From Planctomycetota bacterium (GTDB lineage: Bacteria; Planctomycetota; UBA1135; GCA-002686595): a stretch of 64,000 bases of DNA. The notes below the pieces were generated by a model. It made no database searches, had not been told where the DNA came from, and saw only the letters and a program-made list of their open reading frames with translations. Position 1 is the stretch's first letter. Every line of letters starts with the position of its first letter. The position numbers were made by a program, and so were the translations under genes. Below, one piece after another: positions 17,622 through 27,350 of this stretch. Where the stretch lies: assembly GCA_023150475.1 (NCBI GenBank), contig JAKLKU010000009.1:1-64000 (forward strand). The letters are read 5' to 3'.

Positions 17622-17678
17622 CGCCCGTCTCGCCGGTCGGCGCCCGTCTCACCGGTCAGCGCCCGTCTCACCGGTCAG
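17622..17678 (+). repeat. Three-copy 19-bp tandem repeat at the kinase/glycosyltransferase junction
   Basis: Three 19-base units run head to tail (17622-17640, 17641-17659, 17660-17678). Units two and three are identical (CGCCCGTCTCACCGGTCAG); unit one differs at two positions. The last unit supplies the stop codon of the convergent glycosyltransferase gene (TCA at 17675-17677), so copy changes here could alter the C-terminus. Confidence 0.9.
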
Positions 17679-18829
17679 CGCCGGCCGTGACGGTCGCGAC
17701 GGCCGACCGCGTCGGCATAGAGCGTGCGATACGCCGCGCGCATCGTCCGTGCGTCGAAGTGCGCTTCGACGTGGGCGCGGTTCGCGGCGCCGAGCGTGCG
17801 CGCGAGGCCGCGGTCGCGCGCGAGCGCCACGAAGCTCGCGGCGAGCCGCGCCGTGACGTCGGGCCCGAGCGGATGCACGTGCACGCGATTCGGCTCCGAG
17901 ACCATCGAGCGCACGTCGCCGACGTCGGTCGAGACCGCGGGCAGCCGGCACGCGAGCGCTTCGAGCAAGGCGAGCGGCTGTTGCTCGGTGTCCGACGAAA
18001 TCGCGAACACGTCGAGCGCGCGGTAGTGCGCGCGAGGATCCGCGTGGTAGCCGGCGAAGTGCACCCGACCCGTGAGCTCGGGAGCCTTGGCGCGCGCTTC
18101 GAGTTCGGCGCGTTGCACGCCGTCGCCGAGCACGAGCAGACGCACGTCGGCGTCACGCGCGGCGAGTGCGACCGCGTCGAGCAGCCGGGCCACGTTCTTC
18201 TCGGGCCGCAACTGACCGACCGCACCGACGAGCAGCGCTTCGTCCGGCACGCCGAGTTCGCGGCGCAGCACCAGATTGCGTTCGCCCGGCGCGAAGCGCT
18301 CGAGGTCGATGCCGTTCGGGACGAAACGCACGACGTCGCGCGGCAGCCGATAGCGTTCGAGCGCGATCCGCTCGAGCTTCTCGCTGATCACCACGACGGC
18401 GTGGATGCCGGCGAGCGCGAACCAACGCAACCACACGCGCCGCGGCTTGAGTTGGCGCGCTTCGTCGGGGTTGAACCCGTCTTCGTGGTGGATGCACGGC
18501 AGCGACGCGAGCTTCGCGGCGAGCACCGCGTCGACCGCACCGAAGTTGTAGGTGAGCACGACGTCGGGGCGCTCGCGCCGCAGGAGACGCTCGAGCCGGA
18601 GCACGGTCTTCGGCGTGCCGGCCTTCGGCGGAGGCTCGACGAGCCGCACGTCGACTTCGGGCGCGATGCGCGCCGCGGCGCTCGTGACGCCGTCGAGCGC
18701 GAGCACCGCGTGGCGGAACTCGCGGCCGAACGCGTTCATCAACGCGATCGTGCGAGTCTGCGAGCCCGCCGCCGAGAACGTCGGGAAGACGTGCAGCAGG
18801 AGCGGCGCGCGGTGGTCGGCGGCCGTCAT
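17675..18829 (-). CDS. GT4-family glycosyltransferase
   Basis: This 384-aa protein has the two-domain GT-B layout of family 4. The N-terminal part has LLLHVFPTFSAAGSQTRTIAL, with the early glycine-rich loop. The C-terminal part has VGAVGQLRPEKNVARLLDA, GRVHFAGYHADPRAHY and the acidic donor-site motif SSDTEQQPLALLEALACRLP. Such enzymes use nucleotide sugars to build surface polysaccharides. Sugar and acceptor are not evident. The start is firm: GGAGG sits 6 bases before the ATG at 18829. A promoter with ideal spacing lies about 240 bases upstream, so the leader is long and repeat-rich. No other polysaccharide gene is adjacent. Confidence 0.9.
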   Translation of the reverse strand: MTAADHRAPLLLHVFPTFSAAGSQTRTIALMNAFGREFRHAVLALDGVTSAAARIAPEVDVRLVEPPPKAGTPKTVLRLERLLRRERPDVVLTYNFGAVDAVLAAKLASLPCIHHEDGFNPDEARQLKPRRVWLRWFALAGIHAVVVISEKLERIALERYRLPRDVVRFVPNGIDLERFAPGERNLVLRRELGVPDEALLVGAVGQLRPEKNVARLLDAVALAARDADVRLLVLGDGVQRAELEARAKAPELTGRVHFAGYHADPRAHYRALDVFAISSDTEQQPLALLEALACRLPAVSTDVGDVRSMVSEPNRVHVHPLGPDVTARLAASFVALARDRGLARTLGAANRAHVEAHFDARTMRAAYRTLYADAVGRRDRHGRR

Positions 18830-18895
18830 GCACCGCCTCCCGGAAGCCGTCGAGCCAGGCTCGCCGCGTCGACCCGACGGCGCTCGGCCCGCGCC

Positions 18896-19038
18896 GTGTC
18901 GCTCGCCGTGTCGCTCGCCGTGCGCTCGCGGGCGGGACCCGCAGCGTGCGTCGCGCGATGCCCGTGCGTCGCGCGATGCCCGTGCGTCGCGCGATGCCCG
19001 GCGCGCGGAGTCGAGACGACGCGCGGAGTCGAGACGGC
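18896..19038 (+). repeat. Cluster of 12- and 18-bp tandem repeats
   Basis: Two copies of GTGTCGCTCGCC (18896-18919) are followed by three perfect copies of the 18-base GTGCGTCGCGCGATGCCC (18946-18999). Two copies of an 18-base CGCGGAGTCGAGACG-type unit end near 19038. The cluster lies in the presumed leader of the glycosyltransferase mRNA. Confidence 0.9.
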
Positions 19039-19066
19039 GCAGGGGACCGAGGGCATGGAGCGGCGC

Positions 19067-19095
19067 ATGGTAGGGCCGAGGGACGAGGGCTCCAA
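19067..19095 (-). promoter_or_regulatory. Probable promoter of the GT4 gene
   Basis: On the minus strand TTGGAG (19095-19090) and TACCAT (19072-19067) are separated by exactly 17 bases. The same -35 hexamer is seen before gatC. Transcription from about 19060 would give a leader of about 230 bases that contains the tandem repeats. Confidence 0.55.
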
Positions 19096-19505
19096 CGCGC
19101 CGGCGGGCCGCGGGAGCTCGGTGCGAGGATCGGCCGGCGCGCCTCCGGGAGTCGAGTCTCGTCGAGGCCCCGGCGATGGTCCATTCCCGCGAGGGTGGGG
19201 ACGGTCGGAACTTCCGTCGTACGACCGGCGGCAAGCCCGCGCGTGACCCCGATTCGGAGCTCGGCGGGCGGAGAATCGAGCGTCGGAGTCAACCCGCGGC
19301 GCGTCCGCGACCGACAAGCCGCACTCTCCTCCTTCTTTTGGGCCCGGCGCTCGCCTCGTGCGTGCGTCCGGGCCCTCTTCGTTCGTCGGCGCTCCGGCGC
19401 CGAGCCGTCGTCGAGCCGGCGCCGAGCTGGCGCCGAGCCGGCGCCTCGCTGCGGCCTCGACGGCGCCTCGCGGCGCAGGCGTGCCGCGAGCGCGGCGTCG
19501 CGCTC

Positions 19506-19534
19506 TTCCTCGGCTGTGGCGTGCGGGCTACACT
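19506..19534 (+). promoter_or_regulatory. Probable promoter of guaBA
   Basis: TTCCTC (19506-19511) and TACACT (19529-19534) are 17 bases apart. The start site near 19541 would leave a leader of about 125 bases, including a three-copy 12-base repeat. I do not see a purine-riboswitch core in it. Confidence 0.5.
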
Positions 19535-19548
19535 CGGCCCTTTCCACT

Positions 19549-19584
19549 GCGTCGCCGAGAGTGTCGCCGAGGGTGTCGCCGAGA
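19549..19584 (+). repeat. Three-copy 12-bp tandem repeat in the guaB leader
   Basis: Three units of GTGTCGCCGAGA type (19549-19560, 19561-19572, 19573-19584) differ at one or two positions. They lie between the guaB promoter and its start codon. Confidence 0.85.
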
Positions 19585-19666
19585 GTGTTCGGAAGCCCTC
19601 CGCGCGGTCGAGCCGGAGGCAGCGCTTCGCGCGCGCTCTCGAGAGCGGCGGGTGGGGAGGAGACCC

Positions 19667-21151
19667 ATGCCGACCGACCTGTCCGACGATTCGCGCGCCC
19701 CGATGACCCTGGGGTTGACCTTCGACGACGTGCTGCTCGTTCCGCGGCACTCGGACGTGATGCCGCGCGACGTCGACGTGCGCTCGCGCTTCTCGCGGCA
19801 CGTCGCGATCAACCTGCCGTTGGTGTCGGCCGCGATGGACACGGTCACCGAAGCGGAGCTCGCCGTCGCCCTCGCGCGCGAAGGCGGGCTCGGCGTGATC
19901 CACCGCAACCTCTCGATCGAGGGCCAGGTGCGCGAAGTCGAGAAGGTCAAACGTTCGGCGAACGGCGTGATCCTCGATCCCGTGACGCTCCCGCCGACCG
20001 CTCGTGTCGGCGAAGCGCGCGAGATCATGCGCAAGCACAACATCTCCGGCCTGCCGATCGTCGAAGGCGAGACGGTGGTCGGCATCCTGACGAGCCGCGA
20101 CTGCAAGTTCGAAGCGAGCGAGGACGTGCCGGTCGCGCGCCTGATGACGTCGGAGAACCTGGTGACGGCTCCGCCGGGCACCTCGCTCGCCGCCGCGCGC
20201 GATCTGCTGCACAAGCACAAGGTCGAGAAGCTCCTGATCGTCGACGAGCGCATGCACCTGCACGGCCTCATCACGATGAAGGACCTGAAGATGCTCGCGG
20301 CGTATCCGCACTCGGCGCGCGACGAACGCGGTCGCTTGCGCGTCGGCGCCGCGGTCGGAGTCAAGGACTACGAGCGTTCGGAGGGCCTGGTCGCGGCCGG
20401 CGTCGACGTGCTGGTCGTCGACACGGCGCACGGGCACTCGAGCAACGTGCTCGCGACCGTGCGCGAGCTCAAGAAGCGCCTCAAGGTCGACGTCGTCGCC
20501 GGCAACATCGCGACCGCGGAAGCCGCGAAGGAACTCGCCGCCGCCGGTGCCGACGGCATCAAGGTCGGCATCGGTCCTGGTTCGATCTGCACGACGCGCA
20601 TCGTCGCCGGCATCGGCGTGCCGCAGCTCACCGCCGTGATGGACGTGTGCTCCGCGGTCCAGGGCCAAGACATCCCGGTGATCGCCGACGGCGGCATTCG
20701 CTTCTCCGGCGACATGGTCAAGGCGCTCGCCGCGGGCGCATCGTGCGTGATGCTCGGTTCGCTCTTCGCCGGCCTCGAGGAGAGCCCCGGCGAAGTGATC
20801 CTCTACAAGGGCCGCTCGTTCAAGTCCGTGCGCGGCATGGGCTCGCTCGGCGCGATGATGCAAGGCGGCAAGGAACGTTATCGCCAAGGCGACGTGAAGG
20901 AAGTCGACAAGCTCGTCCCCGAAGGCATCGAAGGCATGGTGCCGTACAAGGGCAAGCTCTCGACCTTCACGTACCAGTTCGTCGGCGGCCTGCGTTCCGG
21001 GATGGGCTACGTCGGCGCGAAGACGATCCGCGAGCTCTGGACGCGTGCGCAGTTCGTGCGCGTGACGTCGGCCGGCGTGCGCGAGAGCCACCCGCACGAC
21101 GTCAGCATCACCAAGGAAGCTCCCAACTACTACCACCACAACCAGGAATGA
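19667..21151 (+). CDS. guaB: Inosine-5'-monophosphate dehydrogenase
   Basis: This 494-aa enzyme oxidises IMP to XMP with NAD, the committed step to GMP. The barrel opens with [13 protein letters not shown], and two CBS domains are inserted around residues 95-215. The catalytic Cys is in [15 protein letters not shown], the phosphate-binding part in [11 protein letters not shown], and the flap region contains GMGSLGAM and YRQGD. Length and order are as in typical bacterial enzymes. GGAGG at 19656-19660 fixes the ATG at 19667. The stop overlaps the guaA start as ATGA, so the next step of the pathway is coupled to it. Confidence 0.97.
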   Translation: MPTDLSDDSRAPMTLGLTFDDVLLVPRHSDVMPRDVDVRSRFSRHVAINLPLVSAAMDTVTEAELAVALAREGGLGVIHRNLSIEGQVREVEKVKRSANGVILDPVTLPPTARVGEAREIMRKHNISGLPIVEGETVVGILTSRDCKFEASEDVPVARLMTSENLVTAPPGTSLAAARDLLHKHKVEKLLIVDERMHLHGLITMKDLKMLAAYPHSARDERGRLRVGAAVGVKDYERSEGLVAAGVDVLVVDTAHGHSSNVLATVRELKKRLKVDVVAGNIATAEAAKELAAAGADGIKVGIGPGSICTTRIVAGIGVPQLTAVMDVCSAVQGQDIPVIADGGIRFSGDMVKALAAGASCVMLGSLFAGLEESPGEVILYKGRSFKSVRGMGSLGAMMQGGKERYRQGDVKEVDKLVPEGIEGMVPYKGKLSTFTYQFVGGLRSGMGYVGAKTIRELWTRAQFVRVTSAGVRESHPHDVSITKEAPNYYHHNQE

Positions 21152-22698
21152 GCTCCCTCGTCCGCGGCGTGCTCGTCGTCGATCTCGGCGCGCAGTACGC
21201 ACAACTGATCGCCCGGCGCGTGCGCGAAGCCGGTGCGTACTGCGAGATCGCGCCGGCCGCGCGCGCTCTCGAGCACGCGAAGAAGATGGACCTCGCCGGC
21301 GTGATCCTCTCCGGCGGGCCTGCGTCCGTGTACGCGCCCGACGCGCCGCACCTGCCGCGCGGGATCCTCGAGCTCGGCGTGCCGGTGCTCGGCATCTGCT
21401 ACGGCATCCAGTGGATGGCGCAAGCGCTCGGCGGCAAGGTCGAGCGCGCCGACCGCCGCGAGTTCGGCCGCACGCCGATCTCGATCGTCCGCTCCGAGGA
21501 CGTCTTCGAGGGCGTCGGCGGCCGCACGGTGGTGTGGATGAGCCACGGCGACCAGATCTCGCAGCCGCCCGCGGGCTTCGAAGTCTACGCGAGCTCCGAC
21601 ACGTGCCCGTTCGCGGCGATCGGTGACGCGAAGCGCGGCTTCTTCGGCTTCCAGTTCCACCCGGAAGTCAGCCACACCGTCCGCGGCCGCGAGCTGATCG
21701 AGAACTTCGTCCTGCGCACGTGCGGACTCTCCGGCGATTGGCGGCCCGCGTCGATCGTCGAACGCGAGGTCAAGGCGATCCGCGAGCAGGTCGGCGAACA
21801 CGGCGAAGTCGTGCTCGGCCTCTCCGGCGGCGTCGATTCGTCGATCGCGGCGATGATCGTGCACCAAGCGATCGGCGAGCGACTGCACTGCATCTTCGTC
21901 GACAACGGCTTGCTGCGCAAAGGCGAGCGCGACGTCGTCGAAGAGACGTTCCGTGGTCACTTCCACATGGACTTGACCGTCGTCGACGCGACCGAGCGCT
22001 TCCTGACGAGCTTGAAGGGCGTCACGGAGCCCGAAACGAAGCGCAAGTTGATCGGCCGCGACTTCGTCGAAGTGTTCAAAGTCGAAGCGAAGCGCTTCAA
22101 GAACGCGCACTTCCTCGGCCAAGGCACGCTCTATCCCGACGTGATCGAGTCGGTCAACGTGCACGGCGGCAACACGGCCGTGATCAAGAGCCACCACAAC
22201 GTCGGCGGCTTGCCGAAGGACTTGAACATGCAGCTCGTCGAGCCGCTGCGCGAGCTCTTCAAGGACGAGGTGCGCCAGATCGGACGGTTCCTGCGCCTCG
22301 ACTCGCGCATCGTCGATCGCCAGCCGTTCCCCGGGCCCGGCCTCGCCGTGCGTTGCCTCGGCGAAGTGACCGCGCCGCGGCTCGCGGTGCTGCGCGAAGC
22401 CGACGCGATCGTGCGGGAGGAGATCGAGGGCACGGAGGCGGCGAAGACTCTGTGGCAGTACTTCGCCGTGCTGTTGCCGGTGAAGTCCGTCGGCGTGATG
22501 GGCGACGCGCGGACGTACGAAGAAGCGTGCGCGATTCGTCTGGTCGAGTCGCAGGACGGCATGACCGCCGACTGGAACCTGCCGCCGCGCGAAGTGTTGC
22601 AGCGCATCAGCTCGCGCATCATCAACGAAGTGCGCGGCATCAACCGCGTGGTGCTCGACATCTCCTCGAAACCGCCCGCGACGATCGAGTGGGAGTGA
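21148..22698 (+). CDS. guaA: GMP synthase (glutamine-hydrolysing)
   Basis: This 516-aa enzyme converts XMP to GMP. The N-terminal class I glutamine amidotransferase has the nucleophile in LGICYGIQ and the His/Glu pair in [10 protein letters not shown]. The ATP-pyrophosphatase domain has the P-loop [12 protein letters not shown]. The C-terminal dimerisation domain ends in PPATIEWE, as in the family. The ATG at 21148 overlaps the guaB stop by four bases (ATGA), so ribosomes can pass directly between the two genes. Confidence 0.97.
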   Translation: MSSLVRGVLVVDLGAQYAQLIARRVREAGAYCEIAPAARALEHAKKMDLAGVILSGGPASVYAPDAPHLPRGILELGVPVLGICYGIQWMAQALGGKVERADRREFGRTPISIVRSEDVFEGVGGRTVVWMSHGDQISQPPAGFEVYASSDTCPFAAIGDAKRGFFGFQFHPEVSHTVRGRELIENFVLRTCGLSGDWRPASIVEREVKAIREQVGEHGEVVLGLSGGVDSSIAAMIVHQAIGERLHCIFVDNGLLRKGERDVVEETFRGHFHMDLTVVDATERFLTSLKGVTEPETKRKLIGRDFVEVFKVEAKRFKNAHFLGQGTLYPDVIESVNVHGGNTAVIKSHHNVGGLPKDLNMQLVEPLRELFKDEVRQIGRFLRLDSRIVDRQPFPGPGLAVRCLGEVTAPRLAVLREADAIVREEIEGTEAAKTLWQYFAVLLPVKSVGVMGDARTYEEACAIRLVESQDGMTADWNLPPREVLQRISSRIINEVRGINRVVLDISSKPPATIEWE

Positions 22699-22806
22699 GC
22701 GTCGGTCGCGCCGGGAGCCCTCCGGGATCCGCCGGTGTGACCGAGCTCGTCCACGCGCCGGGTCGCGGGGTCCGCGGCGTCGTGACGATTCGTTCGCCGT
22801 GGCAGA

Positions 22807-24555
22807 ATGCCGGACGCCGTGCCGCAACGTGAGCTCGAGACCCGGGTCGAAGCGACCACCCGACTGCTCGTCCTGAGCTTCGAGCGCTTCCTGAAGCGCG
22901 TGAAGTCGATCGCGAGCGGCGCGCGTGAGCACTTCCAACGCGGCGACTGGCACGCGATCCAGCGCGACTCGCTGCGCCGGCTCGACCTGCACGGCGATCT
23001 CGTCGAGGACACGCTGTGGCGCCTCTCCGAGGAACTCGGCGAGGAGTGGGACGAGCGCGAGCTCTGGCGCGCGGTGCGCACGCGCTTCGCCGCCGCGACG
23101 GGCTCGCTGCCGGAAGCCGAACTCGCGGAGACGTTCTTCAACTCGAACGTGCGTCGCGTCCTGCGCATCGTCGGCGTCGACGCGGAAGTCGAGTTCCTCT
23201 CGCCGATCGAGCCGCAACCGCCCGCCGCGCGCGCCTGGTCGCACACGCTCACCGTGCCGTGCGATGGCAAGGTCGAGCGCGCGATCCGGCGATTGCTCCC
23301 GAGCCTCGCGTTCGAGCTGCCGTGGTACGACTTCGAAGGCGACGTCGCGATGTTGACGTCACGCCTGCAGGCGGCCTTGCCCGCCGAGCGCGTGCTCGCA
23401 TTCGAAGTCGGCCGCGAGCCGTTCTATCGCGGCCGCAGCGCGTACGTGGTCGGCGAGATCCGGCTCTCACGCGCCGACGGCGCGGAGTCGCAGCCGTTCG
23501 TGCTCGCGCTCGCGAACGTCGGCAACAAACTCGCGGTCGACGCGGCGCTCTTCACCGAGGACGAAGCGTCGATCGTGTTCAGCTTCGCGCGGGCGCCGTG
23601 CCTCGTCGCCGCCGAACGGCCGGTCGAACTCGTCGATTGGCTCGCGACGATCCTGCCGAAGAAGCCGCGCTCCGATCTCTGGAACGCGATCGGCTTCCAT
23701 CGCCACGGCAAGACGCGGCTCTATCGCTCGCTCTTGCGCCAACTCGCGACCACCGAAGCGCGCTTCGAAGTCGCGCCAGGCAAGAAGGGCATGGTGATGG
23801 CCGTGTTCGTGCTGCCGGGCTTCGACGTCGTGTTCAAGGTGATCCGCGATCGCTTCGAGTACCCGAAGACGGTGACGCACGCCGAAGTGCGCGAGAAGTA
23901 CGCGCTCGTGCACCGCCACGATCGTGCGGGGCGGCTCGTCGAAGCGCAGCACTTCGAGCACCTCGAGTTCCCGGTGTCGCGCTTCGAGCCCACGTTGCTC
24001 GAAGAGCTCGTGACGAGCACCGCGGAGACCGTTCGCGTGCACGGCGACAACGTGGTGATCGAAGAGCTCTACACCGAACGCCGCGTCGAGCCGCTCGACC
24101 TCTACCTCGCGCGCGTCGACTTCGAGGAAGCGCGCCGCGCGGTGCTCGACTACGGCCAAGCCGTCAAGGACCTCGCGGCGAGCAACGTGTTCCCGGGCGA
24201 CATGCTGCTCAAGAACTTCGGCGTGACACGCCACGGGCGGCTCGTGTTCTACGACTACGACGAGCTGTGTCTCCTGACCGACTGCCGCTTCCGCGACCTG
24301 CCGAAACCGCGCTTCGACGACGAGGAGACCGCAGGGGAACCGTGGTTCTTCGTCGACCCGCACGACGTGTTCCCCGAGGAGTTCGAGCGCTTCCTCGGGC
24401 TCGCGCCGGAGCTCCTCGAAGTGTTCGTCGCCGCCCACGGCGACCTACTCGATCCTGCGTATTGGCGGGGCCTCCAAGAGCGCATCCGCCGCGGCGAGAT
24501 CCTCGACGTGTATCCGTACCGGAATTCGCGTAGATTGCGCGCTTCTCTCCCCTGA
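22807..24555 (+). CDS. aceK: Isocitrate dehydrogenase kinase/phosphatase
   Basis: AceK both phosphorylates and dephosphorylates isocitrate dehydrogenase to set flux between the TCA cycle and the glyoxylate bypass. The 582-aa protein matches the family throughout. The ATP-site segment [17 protein letters not shown] is at about residues 333-349. The catalytic stretch [19 protein letters not shown] is near 460, followed by [13 protein letters not shown]. The C-terminal [11 protein letters not shown] and [12 protein letters not shown] also fit. The gene for its substrate (icd) begins 57 bases downstream. In enterobacteria aceK sits with aceBA instead, and neither aceA nor aceB is in this window. 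Start: ATG 22807. A GTG at 22819 is an alternative, because a -10-like CAGAAT (22803-22808) overlaps the ATG. Confidence 0.95.
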   Translation: MPDAVPQRELETRVEATTRLLVLSFERFLKRVKSIASGAREHFQRGDWHAIQRDSLRRLDLHGDLVEDTLWRLSEELGEEWDERELWRAVRTRFAAATGSLPEAELAETFFNSNVRRVLRIVGVDAEVEFLSPIEPQPPAARAWSHTLTVPCDGKVERAIRRLLPSLAFELPWYDFEGDVAMLTSRLQAALPAERVLAFEVGREPFYRGRSAYVVGEIRLSRADGAESQPFVLALANVGNKLAVDAALFTEDEASIVFSFARAPCLVAAERPVELVDWLATILPKKPRSDLWNAIGFHRHGKTRLYRSLLRQLATTEARFEVAPGKKGMVMAVFVLPGFDVVFKVIRDRFEYPKTVTHAEVREKYALVHRHDRAGRLVEAQHFEHLEFPVSRFEPTLLEELVTSTAETVRVHGDNVVIEELYTERRVEPLDLYLARVDFEEARRAVLDYGQAVKDLAASNVFPGDMLLKNFGVTRHGRLVFYDYDELCLLTDCRFRDLPKPRFDDEETAGEPWFFVDPHDVFPEEFERFLGLAPELLEVFVAAHGDLLDPAYWRGLQERIRRGEILDVYPYRNSRRLRASLP

Positions 24556-24611
24556 TCCCACGAAGTGCCAAGCCCCGCGGCTCGCCGCGCGCGAGCCCGT
24601 ACGACCCAGCC

Positions 24612-25892
<1,281 letters not shown>

Positions 25893-26048
25893 TCCGCCGC
25901 GAGGCACGGACGATCCGCAGCGAGGCCGGCGAGTGCGAGCTCGCGGGCCTCGCGCGCTTTCGGTGAGTCCTGAACTCGCGCGTCGCAGCGCGCACGGCGC
26001 GTCGCGCCACGCCGAAGCTCGCAGGAGCTCGCCGGTCGCGTCGGTCCC

Positions 26049-27248
26049 TCAGCGCCGCAGCCCTTGCGCCGCGAGCCAATCATGGAGCTCGCGCGCGACG
26101 ACCGTGTTGCCGACGCTCGATAGGTGGGCCGCGACGTAGAGCGTCGCCTCCTCCTCGCTCGCTTCGAGTCGGGCTTCTTCCGCGGCGAGCGCCGGCGCGA
26201 GGTCGAGCACGTCGATGCCGCGGCGCACGAACTCGTCCGCCGCGTCGCGCCAGTACGCGACGCCGCTCGCGCGGAAATCCGCGAGCTCCTCCTTCATCGG
26301 GAAGAGCAACACGACCGTGCGTTTCGCGCCGAGCGCGAGTGCGTGCGCCCGGAAGCGCTCGACCAGCGCGAACGTCACTCGCCGCGGCTCGCCTTCGCGG
26401 TCGAGCCACAGTTTCTCCGGCGACCGTTCCCGATAGGCGAGCACGCCGCCGAACACGCGGCCGAACGCGCTCCACTCGCCCGTCCAGAGCTCCGGCTTGC
26501 CGCGCCAGAATTCGTGCTCCTCGAGCCGCGCGAGGATCGAACCGTCGCGCACGGCGTCGGCGAGCTCGCGCGGCGTCGCGAAGGGCTGCGGCACGAGCTC
26601 GAGCGCGTCGCCACCGAGCACGAAACGCGGCTTCGCGAGCGGCGTCTCGGTCCGCGGCGTCCAGAGCGGCCGGTATCGATTGACGTTGCGGCCGATGTTC
26701 TCGAGCAAGAGCCCGAGCACGGCGACGTGCGCGCCGTGCAGCCCTTCGCGGTCGAAGCGCAACAACGCCTGGTCGGTGCCGAACGCGGGCACGCCGAAGT
26801 TGAGGGCTTCGATCCGCGGATCGAGGCCTTCGAGCAGCGCTTCGAACGTCCACTCGTCCTTCACTTCGTCGCCGAACGTGAACGAGTCGCCGAAACAGAC
26901 GAGCCGCACGACGCCTCGCGGCGGCGACGCGGCGTAGTCGCGCGGTCCGCGTGTGCCGAGTGGTCCGATCCGGCATTCGCCGCTCGGCGATTCCGAGTCG
27001 GGCTGCACGCACCACCCGAGCTCGCGATCGAAGACCGTCACCGTCGTTCGGTCGGGCCGCTCGATCGTCAGCCGCGCGAGCGCCGCGGCCTGCGCGTCGC
27101 CGGAGAGTTCGCCGAACGGCGGCAATGGCCGCTTGCCGAGCTTGCCGTCGGCGAGCCACGTGCGCGCGAGCACGAGGTCGAGCGCGACGAGCGCCGCGAC
27201 ACCGACCACGAGACGCCGCACGCCGTGCCTCAGACGCATCCCGAACAT
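26049..27248 (-). CDS. SGNH/GDSL-hydrolase-like protein, membrane-anchored
   Basis: This 399-aa protein has an N-terminal signal anchor (MFGMRLRHGVRRLVVGVAAL...). A GDS motif is in CFGDSFTFGDEV, a second block NFGVPAFGTDQ, and a late His in AAHLSSVGN. SGNH enzymes remove or transfer acyl groups on polysaccharides or lipids. The Asp that normally sits two or three residues before the catalytic His is Ala/Val here, so activity is doubtful or uses another acid. Start choice: TATGCT (27261-27256) lies 7 bases before the ATG at 27248, suggesting a leaderless message. The ATG at 27260 lies inside that hexamer. Divergent from the metallopeptidase gene. Substrate unknown. Confidence 0.7.
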   Translation of the reverse strand: MFGMRLRHGVRRLVVGVAALVALDLVLARTWLADGKLGKRPLPPFGELSGDAQAAALARLTIERPDRTTVTVFDRELGWCVQPDSESPSGECRIGPLGTRGPRDYAASPPRGVVRLVCFGDSFTFGDEVKDEWTFEALLEGLDPRIEALNFGVPAFGTDQALLRFDREGLHGAHVAVLGLLLENIGRNVNRYRPLWTPRTETPLAKPRFVLGGDALELVPQPFATPRELADAVRDGSILARLEEHEFWRGKPELWTGEWSAFGRVFGGVLAYRERSPEKLWLDREGEPRRVTFALVERFRAHALALGAKRTVVLLFPMKEELADFRASGVAYWRDAADEFVRRGIDVLDLAPALAAEEARLEASEEEATLYVAAHLSSVGNTVVARELHDWLAAQGLRR

Positions 27249-27350
27249 CCGGCCGAGCATAACGGACGTCGGCCCGCGTCCGTACGCGGCGCGCGGTCGT
27301 CGACCGCTCGTGGACGATCGAGTAGAACCTGACGTCCTTCCGACGCCGCC

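Larger units (their letters stand above)
18830..19666 (+). other. Divergent intergenic region between GT4 gene and guaB
   Basis: This 837-base gap holds no recognisable gene. It contains the minus-strand promoter of the glycosyltransferase, the plus-strand promoter of guaB, several short tandem repeats and GC-rich low-complexity sequence. Open frames crossing it are products of the base composition. Confidence 0.6.

Noticed and set aside
18946-21150. Long upstream extension of the guaA frame through guaB
   Set aside because: guaA has its family start at 21148 with an ATGA overlap to guaB. The upstream part is guaB read out of frame.
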